Below, piece by piece: positions 34,751 through 44,527 of a stretch of DNA of 64,000 bases. Source of the stretch: Crossiella cryophila (GTDB lineage Bacteria; Actinomycetota; Actinomycetes; Mycobacteriales; Pseudonocardiaceae). Within the stretch, counting starts at the first letter, position 1. The number at the start of each line of letters is the position of its first letter. The position numbers were made by a program, and so were the translations under genes. Under the pieces are notes generated by a model. That model had not been told where the DNA came from. It did not search any database and saw only the letters and a program-made list of their open reading frames with translations. The DNA is taken from positions 1,674,001 to 1,738,000 of the forward strand of contig NZ_JACHMH010000001.1 of assembly GCF_014204915.1 (NCBI RefSeq), written 5' to 3'.

Positions 34751-35251
34751 GTGGGAACGGGCATGAGCAGTGAGAGCGCCACGACGACCGAGGGCCGCAG
34801 CGCGGCGGCCGTCACCCTTGGCGAGCTGGGGCGCGAGCTGAGCGCGGTCACCCTCGCCTTCCACGCGGCCGCCGCCGAGCGGATGGGCCTGTCCGGCACC
34901 GACCACAAGTGCCTTGACCTGGCCATGCACTCGCCGGGCCCGCTCACCGCGGGCCGGATCGCCGAACTCTCCGGCCTGTCCACCGGCGCGGTCACCGGCG
35001 TGATCGACCGGCTGGAACGCGGTGGTTTCGTCCGCAGGGTGCGCGACCCGCACGACCGGCGCAAGGTGCTGGTCGAGGTCACCACCTGCAACGAAGGCCG
35101 CTACGACCACATCTTCCACGGCCTGATCGAGGGCGTGACCGAGATCGTCGGCCGCTACCGGCCGGAGGAGGTCGAGGTGATCGTCCGGTACACCCGCGAC
35201 TCCATCGACCTGATGCGCGCCCAGATCGCCAGGCTGCACAACCTGTCCTGA
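34751..35251 (+). CDS. MarR-family transcriptional regulator
   Basis: The 166-aa protein has the MarR winged helix: [47 protein letters not shown] (helix-turn-helix then wing with the DxRR element). Such dimers usually repress their own gene and a neighbour until a small ligand binds. GTG at 34751 follows GGGAG; ATG at 34763 is the alternative. It lies 10 bp upstream of the HAD hydrolase and is probably co-transcribed with it. Two palindromes just upstream are likely its operator. Confidence 0.87.
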   Translation: MGTGMSSESATTTEGRSAAAVTLGELGRELSAVTLAFHAAAAERMGLSGTDHKCLDLAMHSPGPLTAGRIAELSGLSTGAVTGVIDRLERGGFVRRVRDPHDRRKVLVEVTTCNEGRYDHIFHGLIEGVTEIVGRYRPEEVEVIVRYTRDSIDLMRAQIARLHNLS

Positions 35252-35261
35252 GTGGGGGATC

Positions 35262-36071
35262 ATGGCGGCCGTGACCGAGACCTCGCGCTGGAACTACCTG
35301 ATGGACATGGACGGCGTGCTCGTGCACGAGGAGCACCTGATCCCCGGCGCCGATGAGTTCCTCGCCGAACTCCGCGCGCACGACATCGGGTTCCTGGTGC
35401 TCACCAACAACTCCATCTACACCCCGCGTGACCTGCGGGCCCGGCTGCAGCGCACCGGGCTGGACGTGCCGGAGGCGGCCATCTGGACCTCCGCGCTGGC
35501 CACCGCCAAGTTCCTGGACTCCCAGCGCCCCAACGGCTCGGCCTACGTCATCGGCGAGGCCGGGCTGACCACCGCGCTGCACTCCATCGGCTACGTGCTC
35601 ACCGACCGCGATCCGGACTACGTGGTGCTCGGCGAGACCCGCACCTACAGCTTCGAGGCCATCACCAAGGCCATCCGGCTGGTCGAGGCAGGCGCCAGGT
35701 TCATCGCGACCAACCCGGACGAGACCGGCCCGAGCCGGGAGGGCGTGCTGCCCGCGACCGGGTCGGTGGCCGCGCTGATCGAGCGGGCCACCGGCCGCGC
35801 GCCCTACTTCGTGGGCAAGCCGAACCCGCTGATGATGCGCTCCGCACTGCGTTCCATCGGCGCGCACTCCGAACGCGCGCTGATGATCGGCGACCGGATG
35901 GACACCGATGTGCGCTCCGGCCTGGAAGCCGGGCTGCACACCATCCTGGTGCTCTCCGGCATCTCCACCGTGGACACCGCGGACCGGTTCCCGTTCCGGC
36001 CCACCAGGGTGATCGACTCCATCGCGGACCTGGTCGGCAACGCGAACAACCCGTTCCCCGACGGAGTCTGA
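35262..36071 (+). CDS. HAD-superfamily IIA phosphatase (NagD/glycerol-phosphatase type)
   Basis: The 269-aa enzyme has HAD motif [11 protein letters not shown], motif II LTNNS, a C2-type cap, and motif [14 protein letters not shown] and [16 protein letters not shown]. This is the NagD/p-nitrophenylphosphatase subgroup, which removes phosphate from sugar or glycerol phosphates. The substrate cannot be stated from sequence. ATG at 35262 has GGGGGA upstream. The gene follows marR by 10 bp, so its expression may be tied to the MarR ligand. Confidence 0.88.
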   Translation: MAAVTETSRWNYLMDMDGVLVHEEHLIPGADEFLAELRAHDIGFLVLTNNSIYTPRDLRARLQRTGLDVPEAAIWTSALATAKFLDSQRPNGSAYVIGEAGLTTALHSIGYVLTDRDPDYVVLGETRTYSFEAITKAIRLVEAGARFIATNPDETGPSREGVLPATGSVAALIERATGRAPYFVGKPNPLMMRSALRSIGAHSERALMIGDRMDTDVRSGLEAGLHTILVLSGISTVDTADRFPFRPTRVIDSIADLVGNANNPFPDGV

Positions 36072-36097
36072 CCGCGGGGCCTGGCTAATCTCGCCCG

Positions 36098-36853
36098 ATG
36101 ACCTCCGAGCTGACCATGATCGACTACCCGGCGGTGGCCGCGGCCCAGATCGCCGCGATCACCGCCGCGGTGCGTCGCCCCGATGTGCTGGACCTGCCGG
36201 TGCCCTCCTGCCCCGGCTGGACGGTGACCGAGCTGCTGACCCACGCCGGCGAGGTGTGCGTGTGGTGGACGCACGCGCTGGCCGAGGGCGGGCTGGAGCC
36301 GGAGGAGGAGGTCGTGCAGGCCATGGCCACCCCCGGCGCCGACCTGCTCGGCTGGTGGGAGGCCCGGAGCGCGGCCCTGGTCGAGGTGCTGCGGACCACC
36401 TCGCCCGAGGCGGTGGCCTGGTGCTGGTGGCGGGACGAGGAGCGGGCGCCGGTGGCCGAGGTGGCCGGGTGGGTGGCGCACGAGCTGCTGACGCACCGCT
36501 GGGACGCGGAGAACGCGGTCGGCACGGCGGCCCCGGTGCCAGCCGAGCTGGGCGTGGCCGGGATCGCCGAGTTCGCCCTCCGGATGCTGCCTGCCCAGGA
36601 GGCGAGCTGGGCGGAGTCCACCGGGCTGATCCGGTTGCACGCCACCGACCTGGACCGGACCTGGGACTTCCGCGCGGACCAGGACGGCCCGCGGCTGCTG
36701 GCCGAACCCGGCGGCGAACCGGCGGTGCTGATCGCCGCCACGGCCGGGGAGCTGGACCTGCTGCTGTGGAACCGGCTGACGGTGGCGGAGGTCAGCATCA
36801 CCGGTGACCGGGAACTGGCCCTGATGTTCGTGAACTGGGTCGACTTCAGCTGA
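36098..36853 (+). CDS. Maleylpyruvate isomerase-family (MDMPI, DinB-like) protein
   Basis: The 251-aa protein has the mycothiol-dependent maleylpyruvate isomerase N-terminal fold: CPGWTVTELLTHAGEVCVWW with a metal-ligand-type His, and VAHELLTHRWDAENAVG with the second His cluster, followed by a C-terminal SCP2-like domain ending LTVAEVSITGDRELA. Many actinobacterial members are thiol-dependent transferases of unknown substrate. ATG at 36098 lacks a Shine-Dalgarno; TAATCT (36086-36091) lies 6 nt upstream, implying a leaderless mRNA. Confidence 0.8.
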   Translation: MTSELTMIDYPAVAAAQIAAITAAVRRPDVLDLPVPSCPGWTVTELLTHAGEVCVWWTHALAEGGLEPEEEVVQAMATPGADLLGWWEARSAALVEVLRTTSPEAVAWCWWRDEERAPVAEVAGWVAHELLTHRWDAENAVGTAAPVPAELGVAGIAEFALRMLPAQEASWAESTGLIRLHATDLDRTWDFRADQDGPRLLAEPGGEPAVLIAATAGELDLLLWNRLTVAEVSITGDRELALMFVNWVDFS

Positions 36854-36855
36854 GG

Positions 36856-37038
36856 TCAGGGCCCGCCGATGTACTCCCGGTACCCGCCAAGCTCGGCCTC
36901 GGTCTTGCTCTGCGGGCGATCGTTGGCCGGGCCGCCCGACGGGCTCACGGCCGGGCGCGCGCCACGGCGGATGAGTGCGATGGCCAGCAGCGCGATACCG
37001 CCGAAGGCCCCGATGCCCAGCACGATGAACTCGCTCAT
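36856..37038 (-). CDS. Small single-pass membrane protein, 60 aa
   Basis: [26 protein letters not shown] gives one N-terminal membrane helix, followed by a polar tail rich in Pro/Gly/Glu ending YREYIGGP. No family is recognised. It is convergent with the MDMPI gene, 2 bp apart, and divergent from the acyl-CoA synthetase. The membrane helix followed by a positive stop (RRGAR) and the compact fit between neighbours support a real gene, but it is short. Confidence 0.55.
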   Translation of the reverse strand: MSEFIVLGIGAFGGIALLAIALIRRGARPAVSPSGGPANDRPQSKTEAELGGYREYIGGP

Positions 37039-37172
37039 GCCCCCACTGTCCCACCTCGGTTCGCCGTTGTGGACTCTACCGGCCGGATTTCCGGGGCGGC
37101 GCCGGGTCGACGGGGGCGGCCGGGGACGTGAGGATGGGGTGGTCTGGTCGCCGGAGTCGCGGAGGTGTCGTG

Positions 37173-38801
37173 GTGCCTGGGGTTGCTAGTTACGCCTCCG
37201 GGGTTTCGGAAGTCCCGCTGCTGGGCGACACCATCGGCGACAACTTCGACGCCACCGTGGCCCGCTTCGGCGACCGGGACGCGCTGGTGGAGCGGGTCAC
37301 CGGGCGGCGCTGGAGCTACCGCGAGCTGGCCGCCGACGTCGAGGCGGTGGCGCTGGGCCTGCTCGGGCTCGGCGTGGCCAAGGGCGACCGGGTCGGGATC
37401 TGGGCGCCGAACTGCGCCGAGTGGGTGCTGGTGCAGTACGCCACGGCCAAGATCGGCGCGGTGCTGGTGAACATCAACCCGGCCTACCGGGTGCACGAGC
37501 TGGAGTTCGTGCTCAACCAGTCCGGGGTGCGCACCCTGGTGGCGGCCGCGGCGTTCAAGACCTCCGACTACGCCGGGATGATCGAGCAGGTCCGGCCGGA
37601 CTGCCCCGGCCTGCTCGACGTGCTGCTGCTGGGCGGGGCGGACTGGGACGCGCTGGTCGCGGCCGGGCGGGAGGGCGATCCGGCCGGGCTGGCCGCGGTG
37701 CAGGGCGGGCTGTCCGCGGACGATCCGATCAACATCCAGTACACCTCGGGCACCACCGGCTTCCCCAAGGGCGCGACCCTCTCGCACCACAACATCCTCA
37801 ACAACGGCTTCTTCGTCGGCGAGCTGTGCGGGTACACCGAGATCGACCGGGTCTGCCTGCCGGTGCCCTTCTACCACTGCTTCGGCATGGTGATGGGCAA
37901 CCTGGGCGCCACCTCGCACGGGGCCTGCGTGGTGATCCCGGCACCCGCCTTCGAGCCCAAGGCCACCCTGGCCGCGGTGCAGGAGGAGCGGTGCACCTCG
38001 CTGTACGGGGTGCCGACCATGTTCATCGCCGAACTCGCCGACGAGGACTTCGACGGCTACGACCTCAGCAGCCTGCGCACCGGGATCATGGCCGGGTCAC
38101 CGTGTCCGGTGGAGGTGATGAAGCAGGTCATCGAGCGGATGGGCATGCGCGAGGTGACCATCTGCTACGGCATGACCGAGACCTCCCCGGTGTCCACCCA
38201 GACCAGGGCCGATGACTCCATCGAACGCCGGGTGGCCACCGTGGGCCGGGTGCACCCGCACGTCGAGGTCAAGATCGTGGACCCGGAGACCGGCCTGACC
38301 GTGCCTCGCGGCAACCCCGGTGAGCTGTGCACCCGCGGTTACTCGGTGATGCTCGGTTACTGGGCGCAGCCGGACAAGACCGCCGAGGCGATCGACCCGG
38401 CACGCTGGATGCACACCGGCGATCTGGCGGTGATGGACGCCGACGGGTACGTCTCGATCACCGGGCGGATCAAGGACATGGTGATCCGCGGCGGCGAGAA
38501 CATCTATCCCAGGGAGATCGAGGAATTCCTCTACACCCACCCGGATGTCCTTGACGCACAGGTGATCGGGGTGCCCGACGCCAAGTACGGCGAGGAACTC
38601 ATGGCCTGGGTGCGGTTGCGGCCCGGCGCGGAAACCCTGACCGCACAGGCGGTCCGGGAGTTCTGCACCGGGCGGCTCGCGCACTACAAGATCCCGCGCT
38701 ACCTGCACGTGGTGGACGAGTTCCCGATGACGGTCACCGGCAAGATCCGCAAGGTGGAGATGCGGGAGAAGTCGGTGGAGTTGTTGGGGCGTAACGACTA
38801 G
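37173..38801 (+). CDS. Fatty acyl-CoA synthetase (AMP-binding, FadD type)
   Basis: The 542-aa enzyme activates a fatty or related acid to its CoA thioester through an acyl-AMP. The AMP-binding P-loop is [11 protein letters not shown], the A5 motif is [12 protein letters not shown]7/A8 is [18 protein letters not shown] and [16 protein letters not shown], and the A10 lysine is in [12 protein letters not shown] at 37173 is 7 nt after GGAGG; GTG at 37170 is also possible. Its last 4 bases overlap the convergent inhibitor gene. The closest functional class is medium/long-chain FadD35-like enzymes; the substrate is not assigned. Confidence 0.92.
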   Translation: MPGVASYASGVSEVPLLGDTIGDNFDATVARFGDRDALVERVTGRRWSYRELAADVEAVALGLLGLGVAKGDRVGIWAPNCAEWVLVQYATAKIGAVLVNINPAYRVHELEFVLNQSGVRTLVAAAAFKTSDYAGMIEQVRPDCPGLLDVLLLGGADWDALVAAGREGDPAGLAAVQGGLSADDPINIQYTSGTTGFPKGATLSHHNILNNGFFVGELCGYTEIDRVCLPVPFYHCFGMVMGNLGATSHGACVVIPAPAFEPKATLAAVQEERCTSLYGVPTMFIAELADEDFDGYDLSSLRTGIMAGSPCPVEVMKQVIERMGMREVTICYGMTETSPVSTQTRADDSIERRVATVGRVHPHVEVKIVDPETGLTVPRGNPGELCTRGYSVMLGYWAQPDKTAEAIDPARWMHTGDLAVMDADGYVSITGRIKDMVIRGGENIYPREIEEFLYTHPDVLDAQVIGVPDAKYGEELMAWVRLRPGAETLTAQAVREFCTGRLAHYKIPRYLHVVDEFPMTVTGKIRKVEMREKSVELLGRND

Positions 38802-39196
38802 AGCGCGAACACGTCCCCGGTCATGCCGCGCAGCACGCAGCCGTTGCCGTAGGTCTTCTGATAGGCCAGCGGCTGGCCCTGCCAGATTCCCTTGAGCGTC
38901 ACCGTGACCGGCCGGTAGTCCATGGTGCACACCTGGGAATCCGGGTCACCGGCCAGGTTCGCCACCTGGCCATGGGCGGCGACCAGTTGCGCGCACGCCT
39001 TGGCCCGCTGCTGGTGCGTGCCGCCGGTCGGCTCGCAGGTGAGCGTGGCGACCTTGCCGGGTGGGGTGCCGGTCTCGCCGTCGGCGGTGGTCGCGGTCAG
39101 CACGGTTTCCTGGCTGACCGCGGCGGCCGGTCCGGCCCCGAGCAGGACAACCGCCAGCACGGAGAACGCCAGCGTCAGTACACGTTGAGCAGCCAT
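38798..39196 (-). CDS. Secreted SSI-type (subtilisin inhibitor-like) protease inhibitor
   Basis: The 132-aa protein has a signal peptide (cut near GPAAA, residue 26) and the Streptomyces subtilisin inhibitor fold: [18 protein letters not shown], the reactive-site region [15 protein letters not shown], and a C-terminal [13 protein letters not shown]. All four cysteines of the two SSI disulfides are present. By alignment the P1 residue is Met, as in SSI itself, with Asp at P1'. Such inhibitors block secreted serine proteases. ATG at 39196. Confidence 0.85.
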   Translation of the reverse strand: MAAQRVLTLAFSVLAVVLLGAGPAAAVSQETVLTATTADGETGTPPGKVATLTCEPTGGTHQQRAKACAQLVAAHGQVANLAGDPDSQVCTMDYRPVTVTLKGIWQGQPLAYQKTYGNGCVLRGMTGDVFAL

Positions 39197-39263
39197 GCTT
39201 CCGGCATACCCCTAGATCAAACCTACCGGCCGGTTCTTCACCACTTGGCGCGGCCAGGTTCAC

Positions 39264-40034
39264 TCAGACGAGCAACTGTCCCTTGAGGACGGTCACAGCG
39301 CGTCCGGACAGGCTGACCCGGTTGCCGCGCAAGGTCATCCGCACGATCCCGCCGCGTGGCGAGGCCTGTTCCGCGGTCAGCGGGCCGTCGCCGAGCCGGG
39401 GCGCCCACCAGCTGGCCAGGGTGCAGTGCGCGGAGCCGGTCACCGGGTCCTCCGGGATGCCGAAGACCGGGTAGAAGCAGCGGCTGACCACGTCCAGGCC
39501 CGGCCGGTCGCCGGGCGCGGTGACGATCACGCCGCGGTTCGGGATGCGGCCGATCGCGGCCAGGTCGGGCACGAGCGCACGGACTTCGGCGGCCGAGGCC
39601 ACCTCGACCAGGATGTCGCTGACCGCCTGCGCGGTGGCCAGGATGGTCACCCCTGGCAGCCCGGCCAGCAGGTCGGGGCCGGGTTCGATCGGCTGCGGCT
39701 GGTCGGCCGGGAAGTCCATGGTGATCGAACCGTCCTCGGCAGGCGTGCAGCTCAGCTCGCCGCTGCGGGTGCTGAACCGCTGCGCGCCGCCGAGCACGTG
39801 CGCGGTGGCCAGGGTGGCGTGCCCGCACAGGTCGACCTCGGTGGTGGGGGTGAACCAGCGCAACGGTTTCGCGCCCTGCGCCGTGGGATCGACGAAGGCG
39901 GTCTCCGCGTGCTTCATCTCCGCGGCCACCGACTGCATCCATTCGGCGGAACGCGGTTCCGTCAGAAGCACCACCCCGGCCGGGTTTCCCCCGAAGGCGG
40001 TGTCGGTGAAGGCGTCCACCACAAAGATCTCCAC
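39264..40034 (-). CDS. PhzF-family isomerase/epimerase
   Basis: The 256-aa protein carries PhzF hallmarks: VVDAFTDTAFGGNPAGVV at the N-terminus, AETAFVDP with the catalytic Glu, RWFTPTTEVDLCGHATLA, and FGIPEDPVTGSAHCTLA in the second half. The family catalyses isomerisations in phenazine and amino-acid-like pathways; the substrate here is unknown. GTG at 40034 has TACGTT (40047-40042) exactly 7 nt upstream, supporting a leaderless start; a TTG three codons earlier is the alternative. It is divergent from the Gfo/Idh oxidoreductase. Confidence 0.88.
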   Translation of the reverse strand: MEIFVVDAFTDTAFGGNPAGVVLLTEPRSAEWMQSVAAEMKHAETAFVDPTAQGAKPLRWFTPTTEVDLCGHATLATAHVLGGAQRFSTRSGELSCTPAEDGSITMDFPADQPQPIEPGPDLLAGLPGVTILATAQAVSDILVEVASAAEVRALVPDLAAIGRIPNRGVIVTAPGDRPGLDVVSRCFYPVFGIPEDPVTGSAHCTLASWWAPRLGDGPLTAEQASPRGGIVRMTLRGNRVSLSGRAVTVLKGQLLV

Positions 40035-40066
40035 GACCGCCAACGTACCGGGTAGCGTCCGGGCAT

Positions 40067-41068
40067 GTGACCGAGAATCTGCGCTGGGGCGTGGTGGCCA
40101 CCGGCGGCATCGCGTCCACGGTGACCGCGGATCTGTTGCTGGTGCCGGGGATCGAGGTGCACGCGGTGTCCTCCCGGTCCCTGGAGCGGGCCAGGGAGTT
40201 CGCCGCTGGCTTCGGCATCCCCCAGGCCTACGGCGACTACCGCGAGCTGCTGGCCGATCCGGATGTGGACGTGGTGTACGTGGCCACCCCGCACAGCGAG
40301 CACCACGAGGTGGCCTCGGCCGCGCTGCGGGCAGGCAAGAACGTGTTGTGCGAGAAGGCGTTCACCGTCACCGTGGCGCAGACCGAGGAACTGATCGCGC
40401 TGGCCGAGGAACGCGGGCTGTTCCTGATGGAGGCCATGTGGACCCGGTTCATCCCGTTGATCCGCAGGCTGCGCGCGCTGCTGGCCGATGACGCGATCGG
40501 CGAGATCCGGTTGGTGCGCGCGGACTTCGGCGTGCAGGTGCCCTACGACCCCGCGCACCGGCTGTGGAATCCCGGCCTGGGCGGCGGCGCGCTGCTGGAC
40601 CTTGGCGTGTACCCGGTCTCCTTCGCGCACATGGTGCTCGGCGTGCCCAGCGCGGTGCACGTGCACGGTTCCCGCGCCGGCACCGGGGTGGACGCCGAGG
40701 CCGCGCTGCTGCTGGGTTATCCCGATGGCGCGCAGGCGTTGCTGAGCACCTCGCTGCGCGCGCGGACCCCGATCACCGCCGAGGTGATCGGCACCACCGG
40801 GCGGATCGAGCTGGGCTCGCCGTTCTACGCGCCGACCCGGATGACCCTGCACCGCGACGGCGCCGACCCGGAGACCTTCCGCGCGCAGCTGTGGGGATCG
40901 GGTTACACCTACCAGGCGCGGGAAGTGGTGGAGCAGATCACCGCCGGAGAGGTGGAAAGTCCGGAGATGGCTTGGGCCGACACGGTGAACGTCATGCGCA
41001 CCCTGTGTGCGGCACTGGGCCGGATGGGGGTCGCGCACCCGGCCAGCAAGACGAGTTCTGCCCCCTGA
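40067..41068 (+). CDS. Gfo/Idh/MocA-family NAD(P)-dependent oxidoreductase
   Basis: The 333-aa enzyme has a Rossmann start LRWGVVATGGIASTVTADLL, VYVATPHSEHHEVA, the EKAFTVT motif with the catalytic Lys, and a C-terminal alpha/beta domain (NPGLGGGALLDLGVYPVSF). The closest group is trans-1,2-dihydrobenzene-1,2-diol dehydrogenase-like or sugar dehydrogenases. GTG at 40067 has TAGCGT (40053-40058) 8 nt upstream and no ribosome site, so it may be leaderless. The substrate is not known. Confidence 0.88.
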   Translation: MTENLRWGVVATGGIASTVTADLLLVPGIEVHAVSSRSLERAREFAAGFGIPQAYGDYRELLADPDVDVVYVATPHSEHHEVASAALRAGKNVLCEKAFTVTVAQTEELIALAEERGLFLMEAMWTRFIPLIRRLRALLADDAIGEIRLVRADFGVQVPYDPAHRLWNPGLGGGALLDLGVYPVSFAHMVLGVPSAVHVHGSRAGTGVDAEAALLLGYPDGAQALLSTSLRARTPITAEVIGTTGRIELGSPFYAPTRMTLHRDGADPETFRAQLWGSGYTYQAREVVEQITAGEVESPEMAWADTVNVMRTLCAALGRMGVAHPASKTSSAP

Positions 41069-41106
41069 CGCTTCAGGTCTCTGGGTGCCCGGCCGATAGC
41101 CAACGG

Positions 41107-41544
41107 GTGGAACGGAGATCACTAGACGCCCTCGTCCACTCGCAAGACCTCGTCGAGGCGGCGCTCCGGATGGATCACGCCATTGGCGCGGACGGTCTGC
41201 CGCGCGCCAACGGCCGTGGCCTTGTGCACGACGTGATGCGCACGGCGGACCTGCTCCAGCGGGTCGCCGACGACCTGAAGGACACCGCGCTCACCTGGGT
41301 GGACGCCCAGGACATCAGCGAGGACGAGTACATCACGGTGTGCCAGCACCTTGACGAGATGATCCAGGGGCTACAGGCCACCTTCGTCTCGGCGCAGGCC
41401 GCCTACCACGCGCTGGGCACCGAGGCGCGGGAAAGCCCGACGGCCGCGGCCATGGCCGCCCTGCTGGCCGTGACCACCCCACTCGGGGAGGGCTTCCGCC
41501 CGCCCGCGCCCCGGCGCGAGATCCACAACGGGGCCGCCCGTTGA
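41107..41544 (+). CDS. Hypothetical helical protein, 145 aa
   Basis: I do not recognise a family. The chain is mostly helical and acidic (SLDALVHSQDLVEAALRMD, DISEDEYITVCQHLDEMI) with a Pro-rich C-terminus, no signal peptide and no membrane segment. GTG at 41107 has no clear ribosome site; ATG at 41170 is another option. It follows the oxidoreductase by 38 bp in the same direction and is convergent with the SRPBCC gene 18 bp away. A cytoplasmic role is likely but unknown. Confidence 0.55.
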   Translation: MERRSLDALVHSQDLVEAALRMDHAIGADGLPRANGRGLVHDVMRTADLLQRVADDLKDTALTWVDAQDISEDEYITVCQHLDEMIQGLQATFVSAQAAYHALGTEARESPTAAAMAALLAVTTPLGEGFRPPAPRREIHNGAAR

Positions 41545-41562
41545 CCCTGACAACTCAAGTTC

Positions 41563-42033
41563 TCAGGCGGCCTGCTCGCTGACCCAGCGGGACAGCGCCA
41601 GCAGCGTGCTCTCCGCGCTGTCCGCCATCACCTCGCGGAGGCCGAGCACCGCCTCCCGGGTGTCGCCGAAGCGCTCGTCCATCCGCAGCACCTGCCAGTG
41701 CTGGGCGACCACGGTGCCCGGCCCGTCCGCGGTGAAGGTCCACCGCCAGCGCACCAGGCCGTCCGCCAGTCCGCCGACCACGAAGGCGAACTCGGCGCCC
41801 GGTTCGGCGGTCTGCACCTGCGAGCGGGACTGCCAGGACCGCTCACCGTGCTGGTTGCGCCCGGAGAACCAGGCGCCCGGCCGCGGCCCCGCGCCCTCGT
41901 CGTAGTCGGCGCCGATCGCGATCGGGCTCCAGGTGCCGATCATGGAGACGTCGCTGACCAGGTCGTACAGCGCGGCGGGGGTGGCGGGCAGCCAGGCCCG
42001 GCGGGTGAAGGTCAGTTCGTCGAGGGAGATCAT
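41563..42033 (-). CDS. SRPBCC-family (polyketide cyclase/START-like) protein
   Basis: The 156-aa protein has the SRPBCC helix-grip pattern: FTRRAWLPATPAALYDLVSDV at the N-terminus, MIGTWSP, WSFSGRN-like turn, and a long C-terminal helix (REAVLGLREVMADSAESTLLAL). These small proteins bind hydrophobic ligands in a deep pocket. ATG at 42033 follows GGTGGCGG. It is divergent from the MmyB-type regulator at 42136, which may control it (inference). Confidence 0.75.
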   Translation of the reverse strand: MISLDELTFTRRAWLPATPAALYDLVSDVSMIGTWSPIAIGADYDEGAGPRPGAWFSGRNQHGERSWQSRSQVQTAEPGAEFAFVVGGLADGLVRWRWTFTADGPGTVVAQHWQVLRMDERFGDTREAVLGLREVMADSAESTLLALSRWVSEQAA

Positions 42034-42135
42034 GCCGCCACCCTCGGGGACCGGGCGCCGGGTTAGCCAGCCCGGCGTTGTCCTACCACTGGCAGTGTCA
42101 CCCTCGGGCAGGCGATCACCCGGATACTCGAGGGC

Positions 42136-42984
42136 ATGGACTCCGGACTCGCCGATTTCCTGCAGGCCCGCCGGGCCCGGCTGCGACCGCAGGACGTGGG
42201 CCTGCTGCCAGGTGACCGGCGCCGGGTGCCCGGACTGCGCCGGGAGGAGCTGGCCCAGCTGGCCGGGGTGAGCACCTCCTACTACGTGCGGCTGGAACAG
42301 GGCCAGTCCCGCAACGCCTCGCCCGAGGTGATCGACGCGCTGGCCAGGGCGCTGCTGCTGGACTCCGACGAGCACCAGCACCTGCGCGACCTGGCGGGCC
42401 CCGGGCAGCGCGGGCCGCGGGTGCGCAGGCCGCCGGTGGAACACGCCTCGGCAGGCACCCTGGAGCTGCTGACCGCGCTCGGCGACACCCCGGCGCTGGT
42501 CATCGGCCGGGCCTCGGACCTGCTGGCCTGGAACCCGATGGGGCACGCGCTCTTCGCCGGGCACCTGGACTTCACCGCGCCGCTGCGCCCGGACCGGCGG
42601 CCGAACCTGGCCCGCCAGGTGTTCCTGGACCCGCACACCCGCGAGCTGTACGTCAGCTGGGCGGAGAAGGCGCTGGCGCTGGTGGCCACCCTGCGACTGC
42701 GGGCAGGCCGCTACCCCGACGACCCGCGGCTGACCGGGCTGATCGGCGAGCTGTCCACCCGCAGCACCGAGTTCGCCACCCTGTGGGCCAGCAACGAGGT
42801 CGCGGCCTGCAACGGCGCGGTGTACCGGCTGCGGCATCCGCTGGTCGGCTCGTTCACCGTGCTCCAGCAAACCCTGATCCCGGTCGGCGAGTGGAACCAG
42901 ACGCTGGTGGTGAACACCGCTCACGACGAGGCGGCGCGCAGCGCGCTGGCCCTGCTCGCGCACGAGGTCAGCTCGCGCCGGTGA
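42136..42984 (+). CDS. XRE-type regulator with MmyB-like ligand-binding domain
   Basis: The 282-aa protein has an N-terminal helix-turn-helix ([23 protein letters not shown]) and a C-terminal MmyB-like PAS-type domain ([35 protein letters not shown]). MmyB relatives bind fatty-acid-like ligands and regulate neighbouring redox or antibiotic genes. ATG at 42136. Its last 17 bases overlap the end of the convergent R2lox gene. The adjacent SRPBCC gene, transcribed divergently, is the obvious candidate target. Confidence 0.87.
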   Translation: MDSGLADFLQARRARLRPQDVGLLPGDRRRVPGLRREELAQLAGVSTSYYVRLEQGQSRNASPEVIDALARALLLDSDEHQHLRDLAGPGQRGPRVRRPPVEHASAGTLELLTALGDTPALVIGRASDLLAWNPMGHALFAGHLDFTAPLRPDRRPNLARQVFLDPHTRELYVSWAEKALALVATLRLRAGRYPDDPRLTGLIGELSTRSTEFATLWASNEVAACNGAVYRLRHPLVGSFTVLQQTLIPVGEWNQTLVVNTAHDEAARSALALLAHEVSSRR

Positions 42985-43912
42985 CCGCCAGCGCGGCCGC
43001 GTCCTCCTCGCCGAACTTCTCCTCCAGCTCCTCCGGCGAGTAGTCCAGATCGATCTTCGCCACCGGCACGCCTCGGGCGGACTCGATCGCACCCAGCCGC
43101 CGCTGCGCCCGGTTGGCCGCGTAGGCCACGAATTCGTCCACGTCGAAGTCGTACGGCTGGGTCTCGAACTGGTCCTGCACCCACTGGATGGAGGCCAGCG
43201 CGTGCGGCAGCAGCTCGCCCATCACCTGCTGCACCAGGTCCCAGTTGCGGTCGTCCGCGGCCACGTGCCGACGGCAGGTGAAGGTGCCCCAGGCCATGTG
43301 CCGCCGCTCGTCGTCGCCGATCTTGCGGATCAGCTCCTGCATGCCAGGCAGGATCCCGTTCTCCTGGCAGACCTTGTTCCAGGCGTGGTAGCCGGTCAGC
43401 GCCAGGGTGCCCTCGACCACGTGGTTGTAGGTGACGCTGGCCCGGATCTGGTTGGCCGGACTGGGATCCTCGGCCACCGCGCTCAGCGCGGCAGGCAGCG
43501 CGTCGTAGAAGATCGCCCGGTAGCCGGGGTTGCCGTCCACGTAGCGGTGCAGGTCCTCGGTCAGGCCCACCGCGTCCAGCCAGCGCCGGAACACCTCGGT
43601 GTGCTTGGCCTCCTCGAAGGCGAACTGGGTCAGGTACATCTCGTCGGCGATCCGGCCCTCGGCGGCCATCGCCCTGATGAACGGCTGGATGTCCTCGGTC
43701 ACCGCCTCCTCACCGGCGATGAACATCGCGGTCAGGTAGGTGCCGCTGGTGCGCTGGTCCTCGCCCATCGCCGCCCAGTCCAGGGCGTCCTGGCCGAAGT
43801 CGATGTCCGCCGGGTTCCAGAACCGGGCGTTGCCCTTGACGAACAGGCGCAGTGGGAAGGAATCCCAGTTGAGCCCGCCCTGACGTAGTGAGTGGAAACC
43901 CTGTCGCGTCAC
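42968..43912 (-). CDS. R2-like ligand-binding oxidase (R2lox, Mn/Fe)
   Basis: The 314-aa protein is a close match to the R2lox group typified by M. tuberculosis Rv0233. All dinuclear metal ligands are in place: Glu68, Glu101, His104, Glu167, Glu202 and His205. The residues forming the Val-Tyr ether cross-link in R2lox, Val71 and Tyr162, are also present. This separates it from true ribonucleotide reductase R2 subunits. R2lox binds a long-chain fatty acid and performs two-electron oxidation; its physiological substrate is unknown. GTG at 43912 has AAGGAGTGAG upstream, inside the tetR end, so tetR and R2lox form an operon. Confidence 0.92.
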   Translation of the reverse strand: MTRQGFHSLRQGGLNWDSFPLRLFVKGNARFWNPADIDFGQDALDWAAMGEDQRTSGTYLTAMFIAGEEAVTEDIQPFIRAMAAEGRIADEMYLTQFAFEEAKHTEVFRRWLDAVGLTEDLHRYVDGNPGYRAIFYDALPAALSAVAEDPSPANQIRASVTYNHVVEGTLALTGYHAWNKVCQENGILPGMQELIRKIGDDERRHMAWGTFTCRRHVAADDRNWDLVQQVMGELLPHALASIQWVQDQFETQPYDFDVDEFVAYAANRAQRRLGAIESARGVPVAKIDLDYSPEELEEKFGEEDAAALAVTGAS

Positions 43913-43915
43913 GTC

Positions 43916-44518
43916 TCACTCCTTTGTGGACAGATAGGGACCGAGCATCGCCGCGGCGACGGTGGCCACCGCCTCGGCGGCGTGGCCGGGTTCGCCGGAG
44001 GGCAGCAGCAGGTGGCTCACGGTCAGCCGCACCGCGGTCTCCGCGTACAGCTCGGCCAGTGGCGCGGGCAGTCCGGGCAGCCGGGCGCGGGTGTGCCGGC
44101 AGACCAGTTCGGCGGCCGAGGTCAGCACCGGGGCGCCGCGGGTGGTCAGGAACGGCAGCATGTCCTGCGCGTCCGCGCCGGTGAGCATCGCGCCGATCAG
44201 CCGGTTCTCCGCGGCGTGCACGAGGATGTAGCTCGTGGCCGCCCGGATGCCGTCGAGCAGGTTCTCCTCGCGGTCCAGCCGGTCCGCGGTGCCGGCCAGG
44301 AACTGCGCGGTCAGCCGCAGCGCGACCGCCTGCACCAGCGCGTCCTTGTTGCCGAACTCGTTGTAGACGGTCTGCCTGCTCACCCCGGCCGCGGTGGCCA
44401 CATCGGCCATCCGCAGGCCCTGGTAGCCGCCCTCGGCGAGCAGGTCACCCGCCGCGTCCAGCAGCGTCTCGCGCAGTGATGCCTTGACCCTGGCGCTGAA
44501 AGGTGTGATCTGAGCCAC
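43916..44518 (-). CDS. TetR-family regulator, first gene of the R2lox operon
   Basis: The 200-aa protein has a TetR DNA-binding domain (LLDAAGDLLAEGGYQGLRMADVATAAGVSRQTVYNEFGNKDALV, split as helix 1 and HTH) and an all-helical ligand domain. GTG at 44518. It is immediately upstream of R2lox and a perfect 7-bp inverted repeat lies in its promoter, so it most likely represses its own operon and responds to a lipid-like ligand (inference). Confidence 0.86.
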   Translation of the reverse strand: MAQITPFSARVKASLRETLLDAAGDLLAEGGYQGLRMADVATAAGVSRQTVYNEFGNKDALVQAVALRLTAQFLAGTADRLDREENLLDGIRAATSYILVHAAENRLIGAMLTGADAQDMLPFLTTRGAPVLTSAAELVCRHTRARLPGLPAPLAELYAETAVRLTVSHLLLPSGEPGHAAEAVATVAAAMLGPYLSTKE

Positions 44519-44527
44519 GGTCTGAGT

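Noticed and set aside
42968-43912. Ribonucleotide reductase small subunit (NrdB/NrdF)
   Set aside because: The Val71/Tyr162 pair and the overall motif match R2lox. No nrdA/nrdE partner is present.
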